Assembly (NCBI RefSeq): GCF_900099925.1
Contig: NZ_FNDE01000005.1
Span: forward strand, 1 to 64,000
DNA: 64,000 nucleotides
Origin: Aneurinibacillus thermoaerophilus
GTDB taxonomy: Bacteria; Bacillota; Bacilli; Aneurinibacillales; Aneurinibacillaceae
Direction: 5' to 3'
Below are positions 1 through 8,338 of the stretch, one piece after another (the first letter of the stretch is position 1; each line of letters begins with the position of its first letter). Made by a program: the position numbers and the translations under genes. The notes beneath the pieces were generated by a model. The model was not told the DNA's origin. It did no database searches and was given only the letters and a program-made list of their open reading frames with translations.

Positions 1-26
1 CGGAACAAACCATCTACTACTTCTCG

Positions 27-570
27 CTTAGGCGATCCGTAGATACGTGGGTTTCTGAATTTCAAACGGCAAGGACTGAATCCGGTTTTCATACAACACT
101 TTGGACAGTAGATTCGCCGCACCGTGAATGTCCCGATGTTGGGTATAGCCGCACCACGCACGTTCTTTTTCGCCCCGCAAACCGGACAGGTTTGCGATGT
201 ATAACGTTCCTCGCGCTTGTGGAGCATGATGCCTTCCGCCTTCAGTTTGTACGTTAGGTACTTCTTTACTTTCCCAACCTGCCACTGGCTCATTCGCTGA
301 TTGTGGCAGCGAGAACGTTTCTTTTTCTTCTTTCGCTGGACACCTTCGACATCTCCAAGGTAGACTTCGTTCACTTGCTGGGCGACCACCCATTCGACAA
401 ACTGTTTCGTCGTTTTATGCAAGGCATCCTGTAACTGGCGTTTACTTTTAGAAAGAAGATATTGTTTGGCTCGGTTGTACCGCTTCCACTGGCGGTTGTA
501 TTTCTGGCACTTGCTCATTTTTCATGGTGGAGCGGGATGCGGTAAAAGCGACTTTTACGGTTCGAATCAT
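27..570 (-). pseudogene. tnpB: tnpB (IS200/IS605, IS1341-type) remnant
   Basis: Decayed TnpB/OrfB, an RNA-guided nuclease associated with IS200/IS605 elements. Three pieces lie in different frames on the minus strand. A family-like N-terminus MIRTVKVAFT starts near 570. From about 520 a middle piece carries the YLGDVEGV stretch (RuvC glutamate region) and then SQTCPVCGAKKNVRG, the first half of the zinc ribbon. From about 155 to 28 a third frame gives WCGYTQHRDIHGAANLL, holding the last RuvC aspartate. The second CxxC of the ribbon has lost its first cysteine together with the frame, and most of the N-terminal half is absent. It is therefore very unlikely to be active. A sequence resembling its upstream end (669-698) recurs at 45010-45039. 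Confidence 0.8.
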
Positions 571-668
571 TCGAATCACCTTCTTTCTCACTACGAACGT
601 ACATTCCCAGTGTACAACGAATAGAAGGGAAAAAGAAGCACGATTCATCTCCCACCTACGCCGGAGGC

Positions 669-698
669 GTGGAGGAAGGGGACTTCTCGCGTGTTATG
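669..698. repeat. 30-bp dispersed repeat, copy A (likely IS end)
   Basis: This 30-bp block begins GTGGAGGAAGG and ends CGCGTGTTATG. It matches 45010-45039 at 27 of 30 bases by my count. It lies just upstream of the tnpB remnant, so it is probably the outer end of that insertion sequence. Confidence 0.6.
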
Positions 699-1012
699 TT
701 AAAAAATTTCCGTTAAAAATGGGAACCCAAGCATTTTCGGCAGGTAAATATTCGATAAATACTTTCCCTCTGGCATCAAGCTTCTTTCTTCAAACCTGCA
801 CCTCAACTATTTTTTAACATGACTCCGTTCTGAGTTTTCTTGTCAGACATTGCACAGCAGATATGGTGCTCTAAGATGTTATCCTGGCTTAATTTTAGAA
901 TATCCGCCAGGTTTATCACCTTCGTATTATTATACATTATTTTGGATCAGCTTATCGGACATCGGTGTAGCTTTTGTATCTTCTTTTTCCCAATCATAAT
1001 CAAGCAGACCAA
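699..1012. other. Intergenic stretch between tnpB remnant and nosF
   Basis: No convincing gene. The only structure I see is a 12-bp perfect inverted repeat, ATGTTAAAAAAT at 696-707 and ATTTTTTAACAT at 809-820, which could bound a small mobile-element scar. The ORFs here lack ribosome binding sites. Confidence 0.5.
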
Positions 1013-1738
1013 TCATTTTTCTTGACCGCTGAACAGCTCGGAAAAAGCCGCATGTAATCCAAGGGCGCCATATCTTTTCCGAAACTCTTCTATCGTACCT
1101 TCCTGAATGATCTTCCCATTTCGTAGAAATATAACCCGATCTGCAATCGCCTCAGCAACATGAAGCTGATGAGTTGAAAAAAGCACGGCATGCCCTTTTT
1201 CCTTAATCCCTTTGACAAGACGAACAAACGAATCCATCCAATACGGATCAAGTCCGTTTGTTGGCTCATCCAACACAAGCAGTGGCGGGCGGGACAATAA
1301 TGCCTGGGCGAACAATAGACGCTGCCGCATTCCTTTTGAAAAAGCAGAAACAGGTTGGTTTTTTACCTCTTCTAATCCGACCCATTCTAATGTTTCTAAG
1401 ATCTGTTCTCTCTCAACCCCTCGTAATTTCGCCCAAAAAGTCAATGTCTCTATCGCCGAAAGGGCATTGCCAAATTGATAATCATCCGGCATATATCCAA
1501 TATATTGCGCATAACGTTCACGTTCCTGCTTCCATTGTATCCCCTTTACAAAAATGCTGCCTTTTGAAGGCTGCGACAATCCTACAATCATGCGTATGAT
1601 CGTGCTTTTCCCCGCTCCGTTACCTCCACATAAAGCAATCACTTGCCCTGGAAACAACGTCATATTTATAGACTGGACAATGGTCTGGTTCTCAATCATC
1701 TTATAAACATCTTGCACTTGCAGCACAGGTTCAGTCAC
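1013..1738 (-). CDS. nosF: ABC transporter ATPase, NosF type
   Basis: ATPase subunit of the NosDFY complex, which supports maturation of copper enzymes (classically the Cu centres of N2O reductase) by supplying energy at the membrane. The 241-residue protein has a Walker A GGNGAGKST, a signature FSKGMRQRL and a Walker B LLVLDEPTNGLD followed by the switch histidine in STHQLH. The start is the GTG at 1738, preceded by GGAGAGGGGAC; the longer reading has no ribosome binding site. It overlaps nosY by 8 bases, so the two are translationally coupled. Last gene of the nosD-L-Y-F run. Many small ABC ATPases look alike, so the assignment rests on the neighbours. Confidence 0.85.
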   Translation of the reverse strand: MTEPVLQVQDVYKMIENQTIVQSINMTLFPGQVIALCGGNGAGKSTIIRMIVGLSQPSKGSIFVKGIQWKQERERYAQYIGYMPDDYQFGNALSAIETLTFWAKLRGVEREQILETLEWVGLEEVKNQPVSAFSKGMRQRLLFAQALLSRPPLLVLDEPTNGLDPYWMDSFVRLVKGIKEKGHAVLFSTHQLHVAEAIADRVIFLRNGKIIQEGTIEEFRKRYGALGLHAAFSELFSGQEK

Positions 1739-2549
1739 GTAAGCGTCCCCTCTCCCAAAGCACAACAGCCAAATATATTGAAAATCCAACCCACATCACA
1801 CATGCCCACAGAAAAACAAGTATTCCACTGGGATGATTGATCCATTCAACCCATTGATAATACTCCGGGCCAAGAACAGAACCCCCTCCCAATTTCACGA
1901 TAACAAATAAGCGAACAAGTTCTGCAGGATTCATTAAAGTTAAACATACAAGTGCTGGCTTAATCCAAAGATACGGAAGCAATCCTAAAAAGGAAATAAG
2001 AATCATTGGCCATCCGATAATGGTAAAAAACCAAATACCTACACAAAAGGTTAAAGCTTGCCAGCGGTTTTTAGCCAGCGTACCAACGATAAGAGCAAGC
2101 GCTAGAAACAAAAAAATAAGCAGCATTGAAAAAACAAAAAACAGTATATAAACAGGAAAAGCAAACGATTTTCCAATCAAAGCGCCAATTATGCCTATTA
2201 ATCCATATCCAAAACTAATAATAACCAGCAAAACAATCGTTAAGCCTATGTATTTTCCATTAATAAAGGAAGCTGTACTCATTGGATACGTAGACAGGAG
2301 CTGCCAGCTTCCTTCTTCCTTTTCTCCGGTTAGAGAAAAGGAACCAAGCAGCAGTGTCATAAGCGGTAGCAAGTATAAAATAAGATTTAGCATCGTTCCG
2401 GTTGTACTTGAGTAACCTTCAATGAAATTTTGTGTGTTAATGAGGAGCAACGTAAAGCTAAAAAAAGAGAAAAGAGCCATAAACGAATAGGCCCATGGAT
2501 TACGAAATCCCATTTTAATTTCTCTGAGCGCAATCGCATTCGTATGCAT
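1731..2549 (-). CDS. nosY: ABC permease, NosY type
   Basis: Membrane subunit of the NosDFY transporter, 272 residues with about six hydrophobic segments: one near residues 15-35 after ALREIKMGFRNPWAY, the others spread from about 55 to 265. The N-terminal layout, with a short cytoplasmic start, a large loop around SSTTGTMLNL and then a GSFSLTGEKEEGSW motif, is that of the NosY/ABC-2 family permeases. It works with NosF (overlapping by 8 bases) and the extracellular NosD. The transported sulfur or copper species is not settled for the family. It follows nosL with a 1-base gap. Confidence 0.82.
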   Translation of the reverse strand: MHTNAIALREIKMGFRNPWAYSFMALFSFFSFTLLLINTQNFIEGYSSTTGTMLNLILYLLPLMTLLLGSFSLTGEKEEGSWQLLSTYPMSTASFINGKYIGLTIVLLVIISFGYGLIGIIGALIGKSFAFPVYILFFVFSMLLIFLFLALALIVGTLAKNRWQALTFCVGIWFFTIIGWPMILISFLGLLPYLWIKPALVCLTLMNPAELVRLFVIVKLGGGSVLGPEYYQWVEWINHPSGILVFLWACVMWVGFSIYLAVVLWERGRLRD

Positions 2550-2550
2550 C

Positions 2551-3078
2551 TTATGAATCCGCGCCTTTCTTATCCATCTTCATACTGTCGGAATGGCCGT
2601 GCTTCATTTTGTGCATCATATCCATGTTGCGCTCCCATGTATGAGAGTGTAAGTCATTCGCGTTCATTAGCTTTCCTTTTCCTTGCCCATTCAAAAACGT
2701 TTGTGCTGCTCCCTTGTCCTTAAATGAATAAATTCCATATCCCATCGGTGTTTTGAACGTTTTATCGTAAATAAAAGAGGCTTCTTTAAGAGGAACCCAT
2801 TCTTTTGTATTATAGTCCCGGACATATTCGGCTCCTACTTGTTCTGTTCCGTTTTTCTTCTCCCACTCATTCAGGCAACCAATATCGTCAAATTTCAAGG
2901 CTTTTCCATCTTTAAGAATGATTTCGGTCGAATGTTGATTGTCCGCTACTTGCATATTACAAACTGAACATTTATCCACATTCTCCTCAATGCTTACAGG
3001 ATGATACTCTTTGGTTCCACAGCCTGATAATAAAGCGATGGACAATACTGATGCCATAATAAGCCCTTTTTTCTTCAT
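2551..3078 (-). CDS. nosL: NosL copper-chaperone lipoprotein
   Basis: Lipoprotein that binds Cu(I) and hands it to the Nos machinery outside the membrane. The 175 residues start with a lipoprotein signal ending in LLSGC. The NosL hallmark CSVCNM comes next at about residue 37, then FDDIGCLNEWEKKNG, with a conserved Met/Cys set for copper. A His/Met-rich tail (MDMMHKMKHGHSDSMKMD) adds further likely copper ligands and is unusual in its length. The start overlaps the nosD stop by 4 bases (ATGA). In characterised systems NosL interacts with NosDFY, which fits the order here. Confidence 0.92.
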   Translation of the reverse strand: MKKKGLIMASVLSIALLSGCGTKEYHPVSIEENVDKCSVCNMQVADNQHSTEIILKDGKALKFDDIGCLNEWEKKNGTEQVGAEYVRDYNTKEWVPLKEASFIYDKTFKTPMGYGIYSFKDKGAAQTFLNGQGKGKLMNANDLHSHTWERNMDMMHKMKHGHSDSMKMDKKGADS

Positions 3079-4418
3079 ATTCTTCTTACCCCCAAATAGA
3101 AAATTGTGCTAATAGATGCTACAAACAAAAACACGCCCATCCATAAAGTGTTTTTCGATTGTAAAGAACGGTGTATATCAGTAGTCAAAGGTGGTCTTAT
3201 CAATGGTGAAGTATCTTTTGTCCAGGAATCCTGATTTGTCATAAACATACTTTCTAAAAAAAACATTCCTGGAGATTGGAAAAATAACTGATAGGCAGGA
3301 ACCGCTTCTGTCAGCTTTTGAAAGAAAGGGTTTATCGCATAAGGAATACTGCTATGACCTGTATTCGCCATATCAATTCCTTGAAAATTGTCCCAGTAAT
3401 TCTCTTTTAGTTGATTGTTGCGACTATCAATTCCTTCAGCCTGAATGACATTCGCATAAAACAGGTTGCTGTGGCATGTATTCTGCTGAGCATTTTTAAG
3501 CTGCAAACCAATAAAATTTTGATGAATCACGTTATTCCTCAGATCGTTGTTTTGAGATTGCTCAACATACATGCCAACGCGGTTCCCTTCCAATCTATTT
3601 CGCTCAATAATAGACGTTTGCACATCATACAAAAGCAATCCTTGGGAATTAACATTTTCACTCTGTTTATAAAATGTGTTTCCAATTACCTGGGTGTTTT
3701 TTGCCCCCATAATCATGGCCCCTGTTACATTATAGGAGCCTACATTATGACGAATGATCGTACCGTTTGTGTACATACAATGAATGCCATATCGTGAGTA
3801 ATCAATACGATTGCTTTCCACTTGATTCAAATTACTATTTTCGAGATAAATACCATCATGCAGGTTCACAACCGTATTTTCTATGATGTTGTTTTGATGG
3901 GATTTCCATAAGTCAATGCCGTTTCCTTTTTGCGACATTTTAGCGGGTGGTTCATCCTTTTGTTCCAACCAAATAATCCGTGTTTCTCGAATCGTATTAT
4001 GGCTAGCATTGCTCAATTGAATTCCAGAAGATTTTGTTTGTATCGCTAGATTTTCCAGGATATTATCATTTCCTGTTATAACAATCGCCGCCGATTCTTT
4101 AGATAAAGAATCAACAATCTCTATTCCGGTAAGACGACTGTGATCTGCTTTTATTTGAATAGCAGGCTGCTTGCTTTCATTTCGAATGCGAACCTTACCA
4201 TTTACTACTTTAAGATGAAGAGGCTTGTCAATAATGATGGGGCCCTTATAGTCTCCAGCCTGTATCAGCAATGTCTCACCAGGTTTTGCAAGTCTGATCA
4301 GGTTTTGGAGATTATCTGGGGAACCCTGCTCATTTGCACTCCCTTCTTGATTGGAGAGAAAAGAAAAGATACATATAAAAATTAGACCTTTTATCAGTTT
4401 ATGGGACAATTCGTTCAC
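3075..4418 (-). CDS. nosD: NosD, exported beta-helix copper maturation protein
   Basis: Extracytoplasmic partner of NosFY. The protein has 447 residues: a signal peptide (hydrophobic LIFICIFSFLS), then NosD/CASH parallel beta-helix repeats seen as recurrent N-x-hydrophobic rungs from about residue 95 to 340, and a C-terminal membrane segment (VFLFVASISTIFYLG). The start is uncertain: GTG at 4418, or TTG at 4409, for which AGGTG lies at a better distance. It is the first gene of the nosD-L-Y-F run. The nosZ gene that normally precedes nosD is missing; a response regulator lies 138 bases upstream instead. Confidence 0.88.
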   Translation of the reverse strand: MNELSHKLIKGLIFICIFSFLSNQEGSANEQGSPDNLQNLIRLAKPGETLLIQAGDYKGPIIIDKPLHLKVVNGKVRIRNESKQPAIQIKADHSRLTGIEIVDSLSKESAAIVITGNDNILENLAIQTKSSGIQLSNASHNTIRETRIIWLEQKDEPPAKMSQKGNGIDLWKSHQNNIIENTVVNLHDGIYLENSNLNQVESNRIDYSRYGIHCMYTNGTIIRHNVGSYNVTGAMIMGAKNTQVIGNTFYKQSENVNSQGLLLYDVQTSIIERNRLEGNRVGMYVEQSQNNDLRNNVIHQNFIGLQLKNAQQNTCHSNLFYANVIQAEGIDSRNNQLKENYWDNFQGIDMANTGHSSIPYAINPFFQKLTEAVPAYQLFFQSPGMFFLESMFMTNQDSWTKDTSPLIRPPLTTDIHRSLQSKNTLWMGVFLFVASISTIFYLGVRRI

Positions 4419-4556
4419 CTGCCTATAAACATCCAGTCGTAATTGACACCTCTTCTATTTTAAACCTGTAATAAGAACAGAAAAATGGCCCGAATGAGTC
4501 ATCTTTGCACTCATCTTCTATGATTTTTCAACGTTACCTTTTATGCCGTTCTTTAC

Positions 4557-5204
4557 TTATTCTACTGTCAACCCATGCCGAACAGCATAAGCAGCCAGCT
4601 GTACACGATTATCAAGATGAAGCTTTTCTAACAAATTTTTTATGTGATTTTTTACCGTATTTTCCGCAATCATAAGACGATTCGCTATTTGTTTATTCGT
4701 CTCACCTGCCGCTACCCAAGAAAGGATTTCACGTTCTCTCGGCGTCAAAGAACCCGGATCCGGTTCATTAGATGTCTTCTTTGTACGAAAACGATATAAC
4801 AATCGATTGGCTATTTCTCTCGATACTTCTACATCCTCTCCAAGCAAAGCATGAAGGTATTGTATCCAATCATCCGGCTCCATATTCTTCAATAAATACC
4901 CCTGTGCACCGAATTGAATAGCCGTAAACAAATCCTTTACATCATCCGAAACCGTCAGCATGACAACATGGATTCTTGGATAAGCCATTCTGATCTTCCG
5001 AACCACTTCCAGCCCATTTAACCGCGGCATATTAATATCGAGCAAAAGTAAATGAGGCTGAAGCTCACCACAAAGCTTAAGAGCTTCCTGTCCGTCGGCA
5101 GCTTCTCCAACAATAAAAAAGACTTCGTCGCTCTCCAATACACTGCGGATGCCTGCTCGTGCTAGCGGATGATCATCTGCAATAACTACTCGATATTGCT
5201 TCAT
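4557..5204 (-). CDS. NarL/LuxR-family response regulator
   Basis: DNA-binding response regulator of 215 residues. The receiver domain (1-120) has the acidic pair ADDHP near the N-terminus, the phospho-acceptor Asp in LLLDINMPRLNG and a switch-region lysine in LLKNMEPDDW. The C-terminal LuxR-type helix-turn-helix has LTPREREILSWVAAGETNKQ and AENTVKNHIKNLL. It follows the kinase gene with a 3-base gap. Its position between the kinase and nosD, all on one strand, suggests it controls the nos cassette, perhaps in response to oxygen, nitrogen oxides or copper. The signal cannot be read from the sequence. Confidence 0.9.
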   Translation of the reverse strand: MKQYRVVIADDHPLARAGIRSVLESDEVFFIVGEAADGQEALKLCGELQPHLLLLDINMPRLNGLEVVRKIRMAYPRIHVVMLTVSDDVKDLFTAIQFGAQGYLLKNMEPDDWIQYLHALLGEDVEVSREIANRLLYRFRTKKTSNEPDPGSLTPREREILSWVAAGETNKQIANRLMIAENTVKNHIKNLLEKLHLDNRVQLAAYAVRHGLTVE

Positions 5205-5207
5205 TTT

Positions 5208-5999
5208 TTACTTCTCCTTTGTCACAATTAGTTCTGTTCCCCGCGTCTCTCGCTTAAAGAGACGAAAGCTTGCTCCTAGCTGTTCTGCTCGTTCCTTCAT
5301 CATGAAAACACCATAGTTCTTTACAGATATTGCAGCGCTATCAAACCCACACCCATCATCGATAATTTTCAATTGCCATCCCCCATCTCCCCCTTTAAAT
5401 TCAATGATTACATGAGAAGCTCCAGAGTGCTTCCGAATATTAGCAAATGCTTCTTGAATAATAGCAAAAAGCTGTATTTCTTCTTTTGGCGTAAATAATT
5501 TATGAGGAAGCTCAATGTCTTCCTTTACATCAATTCCTGTTAACGCACTCCACTCCGAAAGCCACTTTGCCAGTCGAGAGGTAAGTACATCTCCCTCCTC
5601 AGGTAAAGAACGCAGATTAAAAATCGCCTGTCGCACATGATTATCGATCATTGAGACAGCATGCATTGCCTCATCAATGTGTCCTTGCTTGAGCTTAATA
5701 TTGAGAAAGAAAAGAGTTTGCGCAATTCCATCATGAAGTTCAGAAGCGAGCCTTTCTCTTTCCTCATACACAGCCCTTTTCGCTTGTTCCTGTGCTAATC
5801 GTTCATTTGTTGCACGAATAATACGAAACATCCATACAGAAAATAAAAGGGAAAGAATAAATGTAAGAATTGTGATATATAGATTTCCCGTTTCCATAGA
5901 TAAATACTCCAAAAGAAATTCATGACGTATATATTCAAATCCACCTATCAGCAACGTAGGCAAAACAACGGCAAGTACTTGTAAAAGACGATAAGACAT
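5208..5999 (-). CDS. Sensor histidine kinase, HisKA_3 type
   Basis: Membrane sensor kinase of 263 residues, partner of the adjacent regulator. Two N-terminal hydrophobic segments (about 5-22 and 41-62) flank a very short outside loop, so there is no large extracellular sensor. The HisKA_3 motif RERLASELHDGIAQTL carries the phosphorylated histidine at about residue 109. The HATPase region has EAFANIRKHSGA (N box) and DDGCGF (G1). The pattern matches small NarX/DesK/LiaS-like kinases in Gram-positives. The lack of an extracellular domain suggests sensing in the membrane or through a partner. Confidence 0.88.
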   Translation of the reverse strand: MSYRLLQVLAVVLPTLLIGGFEYIRHEFLLEYLSMETGNLYITILTFILSLLFSVWMFRIIRATNERLAQEQAKRAVYEERERLASELHDGIAQTLFFLNIKLKQGHIDEAMHAVSMIDNHVRQAIFNLRSLPEEGDVLTSRLAKWLSEWSALTGIDVKEDIELPHKLFTPKEEIQLFAIIQEAFANIRKHSGASHVIIEFKGGDGGWQLKIIDDGCGFDSAAISVKNYGVFMMKERAEQLGASFRLFKRETRGTELIVTKEK

Positions 6000-6396
6000 A
6001 AAGCGTATTCTCCTTTTAACGTTAATCTTAAGTATCTATTTTTATAATAACTGAGTCCTTCACAGATTAAGATAGCTCATCTGGGCTATCACTTTTACTG
6101 TAAGAGATGCTATCATTTGCTGCCCGCCAAAGTAAAAACTTCAGGTATCTCCAAAACAAAAAAACACCATCCTTCGTCCCGTTGATTAGAAAAAGAATCG
6201 TGTTTTAATATGCGGCCTTTCATCAACCCATCAAAAGACCTTGTTTCTTGGTTCTGTATCTTGGACAAAAAATAACATGGTTATCCAACAGGAACCCCCT
6301 TCTATTTCATCATCATATAATACGCATGAAATGATGAAGGATAAAAAAATGTGAACACTTCATAGATAAATTACGTTTATTTAAAGGAGGAGCTTT
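6000..6396. promoter_or_regulatory. Divergent control region with GATAGC inverted repeat
   Basis: This intergenic region of about 400 bases separates the sensor kinase (minus) from the TauE exporter (plus). It holds an inverted repeat GATAGC (6071-6076) and GCTATC (6085-6090), with a third GCTATC at 6109-6114. These lie 70-115 bases upstream of the kinase start, where an operator for the regulator could sit. A second inverted repeat, TTCATCAT...ATGATGAA, lies near 6306-6340. I could not place confident -35/-10 pairs. Confidence 0.4.
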
Positions 6397-7311
6397 ATGC
6401 AACGACTTATCATTTTTGCCATCATTGGATTTTTTGCCCAGTTAGTGGATGGCTCATTAGGGATGGCATATGGAGTCACTTCCAGTTCATTGTTACTTCT
6501 ATTCGGCATTTCCCCTGCGGTTGCATCTGCTTCTGTTCACATGGCCGAAGTGGTCACTACTGCCGCTTCAGGTGTTTCCCACATTCGTTTTGGCAACGTG
6601 GATAAGCGAACCGTTTATCGCCTTATTCTTCCTGGCTCCCTTGGTGCGTTCATCGGTGCTTGCTTTTTAAGTAACTTGCCTGGAAATATGGTTAAGCCTT
6701 ATATCGCGATTTTCTTGTTTTCTCTGGGTGTTTATGTTCTCTTTCGATTTTTGCTCGCCGGGGTTAAGAAGATTCCCGCCGCTCAAACTAATCGCACTCC
6801 AAGTAAAAAATTACTGGTTCCGCTCGGCTTCATTGCGGGATTTGCTGATTCTACAGGAGGAGGTGGCTGGGGGCCTCTTGCTACGCCTGTCTTGCTGTCA
6901 CGCAATGAACTTGAACCTCGCAAAGTAATCGGTTCTGTAGACACCAGTGAATTTGTTATCGCCTCTTCTGCTACTCTTGGCTTCCTCATATCATTAGGCT
7001 TGGAGCAATTCCATTTGGGATGGGTATTCGCATTGATGATTGGAGGGGTGGTAGCTGCTCCAATCGCTGCTTGGCTAGTCCGCAAGATTCCATCTGCCAT
7101 TCTTGGAGTATTAGTCGGGGGACTCATCATGATTACCAACCTCAAAACATTATTCGAAACCTTTGGTATAAGTTCCAATCATGTTCAAAATTTGATTTAT
7201 CTTTTTTTCACCTTCATTTGGGCAGGTACTGTAGCATATAACATTTTACGCCACCGAAAACAGATTCAGCAATCAAAGCAAACGGAATGTTTGGCAACCT
7301 GTGAGAAGTAA
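6397..7311 (+). CDS. TauE/SafE-family membrane exporter
   Basis: Integral membrane protein of 304 residues with about eight hydrophobic segments in the two-half layout of TauE/SafE (anion or sulfite exporter) proteins. The N-terminal half has the family signature VDGSLGMAYGVTSS followed by GISPAVASASVHMAEV. The C-terminal half repeats it as ADSTGGGGWGPLATP and GSVDTSEFVIA. A good ribosome binding site (AAAGGAGGAGC) supports the ATG. It stands alone, 400 bases from the nos two-component genes and before the TPP leader. The substrate is unknown; sulfite, thiosulfate and organosulfonates are typical of relatives. Confidence 0.88.
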   Translation: MQRLIIFAIIGFFAQLVDGSLGMAYGVTSSSLLLLFGISPAVASASVHMAEVVTTAASGVSHIRFGNVDKRTVYRLILPGSLGAFIGACFLSNLPGNMVKPYIAIFLFSLGVYVLFRFLLAGVKKIPAAQTNRTPSKKLLVPLGFIAGFADSTGGGGWGPLATPVLLSRNELEPRKVIGSVDTSEFVIASSATLGFLISLGLEQFHLGWVFALMIGGVVAAPIAAWLVRKIPSAILGVLVGGLIMITNLKTLFETFGISSNHVQNLIYLFFTFIWAGTVAYNILRHRKQIQQSKQTECLATCEK

Positions 7312-7408
7312 TGGAACAAAAAACCGGAATAAGGATTACACGTAAAGAAAGCATTGACAGATAATGAATAACCTGTTATGCTACGAGTAATTTCATAAGA
7401 AAAGAATG

Positions 7409-7500
7409 TCCACTAGGGGTGCCGTTTACGGCTGAGATAAGGTTTTCCTTGATCCCTTTGAACCTGATCTGGATAATACCAGCGTAGGGAAGTGGCAGCG
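7409..7500 (+). promoter_or_regulatory. TPP riboswitch (THI box)
   Basis: The conserved thiamin pyrophosphate aptamer is clear: CACTAGGGGTGCC at the 5' side, GGCTGAGATAAGG, then CCCTTTGAACCTGATCTGG, and ATACCAGCGTAGGGAAGTGG at the 3' side. It is followed by an intrinsic terminator at 7553-7580. The arrangement predicts that TPP binding stops transcription of tenA-ykoEDC. Confidence 0.97.
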
Positions 7501-7552
7501 ACGAATCATAAGCCGGAATATGCCTTCCGGTTTGTCTGTCTTTGTCTCGCGT

Positions 7553-7580
7553 GCCGCTCTGCTACCAGGGCGGCTTTTTT
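7553..7580 (+). terminator. Riboswitch-controlled intrinsic terminator
   Basis: GCCGCTCT pairs with AGGGCGGC (one G-U) around a short loop and is followed by six T. It lies between the TPP aptamer and tenA and is the expression platform. Confidence 0.9.
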
Positions 7581-7645
7581 AGTCGAGAAATGGCGTCCAC
7601 AGTTGGGCTTTCTACATTTTTCATATTGTTCAGGGAGGAATGATT

Positions 7646-8338
7646 ATGTCATTTACACAACAATTACGCGAGGCGGCCGATCCGATTTTTGAAGCGATTT
7701 TCCAGCACCCGTTCGTACAAGGACTAGCAAACGGCGATCTCAAAAAAGAAGCGCTCATTCATTACGTTAAACAAGACTTTGAATATTTGAACGCGTTTGC
7801 CAGAATTTATGGTATCGCCATTTCCAAATGCGAATCGCGCGAAGATATGCAGATGTTCTGCGACCAGCTTCCTGTCGTACTGCACGGAGAAGCGCATCCG
7901 CACAACAATCTCTGCCGCGTCGCTGGCGTGCGTTACGAAGATTTGCAAGGGTATCCACTTGCGCCAACGGCCAGCCACTACATCCGTCATATGCTCACGG
8001 TAGCGCATGAGGGGACGCTCGGCGAAATTTTGGCCGTGCTGCTTCCCTGCCCGTGGACATACTTAGAAATCGGGCAAAAACTGATGCGCGAAGTAAATCC
8101 AGACTCTTCCCATCCATTCTACGAATGGATTACGTTTTACGGCAAGTCAGTTGAAATGACCGTAACCGACAAATTTCGAGCACGACTTGATGAATGGGCA
8201 TTGAATGCATCCGATAAAGAAAAAGAAAAAATGAAACAGCATTTCCTGACCAGTTGTCAACTGGAATACGCGTTTTGGGAAATGGCATACACGGAAGAAG
8301 CATGGCCGGTGAAAATCGGGGAGGCAGCGCGCCGATGA
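7646..8338 (+). CDS. tenA: Thiaminase II / aminopyrimidine aminohydrolase TenA
   Basis: TenA hydrolyses aminopyrimidine breakdown products of thiamin to HMP for salvage. The 230-residue protein has the family landmarks: FEYLNAFARIYGIAI (the Tyr pair of the active site), the catalytic cysteine in LLPCPWTYLEIG, FYEWITFYGK and SCQLEYAFWEMAY near the end with the catalytic glutamate. The second ATG (7646) is chosen because GGGAGGA sits 7 bases away; the first ATG (7640) is too close. It overlaps ykoE by 4 bases and is under the TPP riboswitch. In B. subtilis the ykoFEDC operon has ykoF rather than tenA. Confidence 0.95.
   Translation: MSFTQQLREAADPIFEAIFQHPFVQGLANGDLKKEALIHYVKQDFEYLNAFARIYGIAISKCESREDMQMFCDQLPVVLHGEAHPHNNLCRVAGVRYEDLQGYPLAPTASHYIRHMLTVAHEGTLGEILAVLLPCPWTYLEIGQKLMREVNPDSSHPFYEWITFYGKSVEMTVTDKFRARLDEWALNASDKEKEKMKQHFLTSCQLEYAFWEMAYTEEAWPVKIGEAARR

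Noticed and set aside
524-1025. Plus-strand ORFs of 61-97 codons opposite the tnpB remnant and beyond
   Set aside because: No family features, no ribosome binding sites; shadows of the remnant and intergenic noise.
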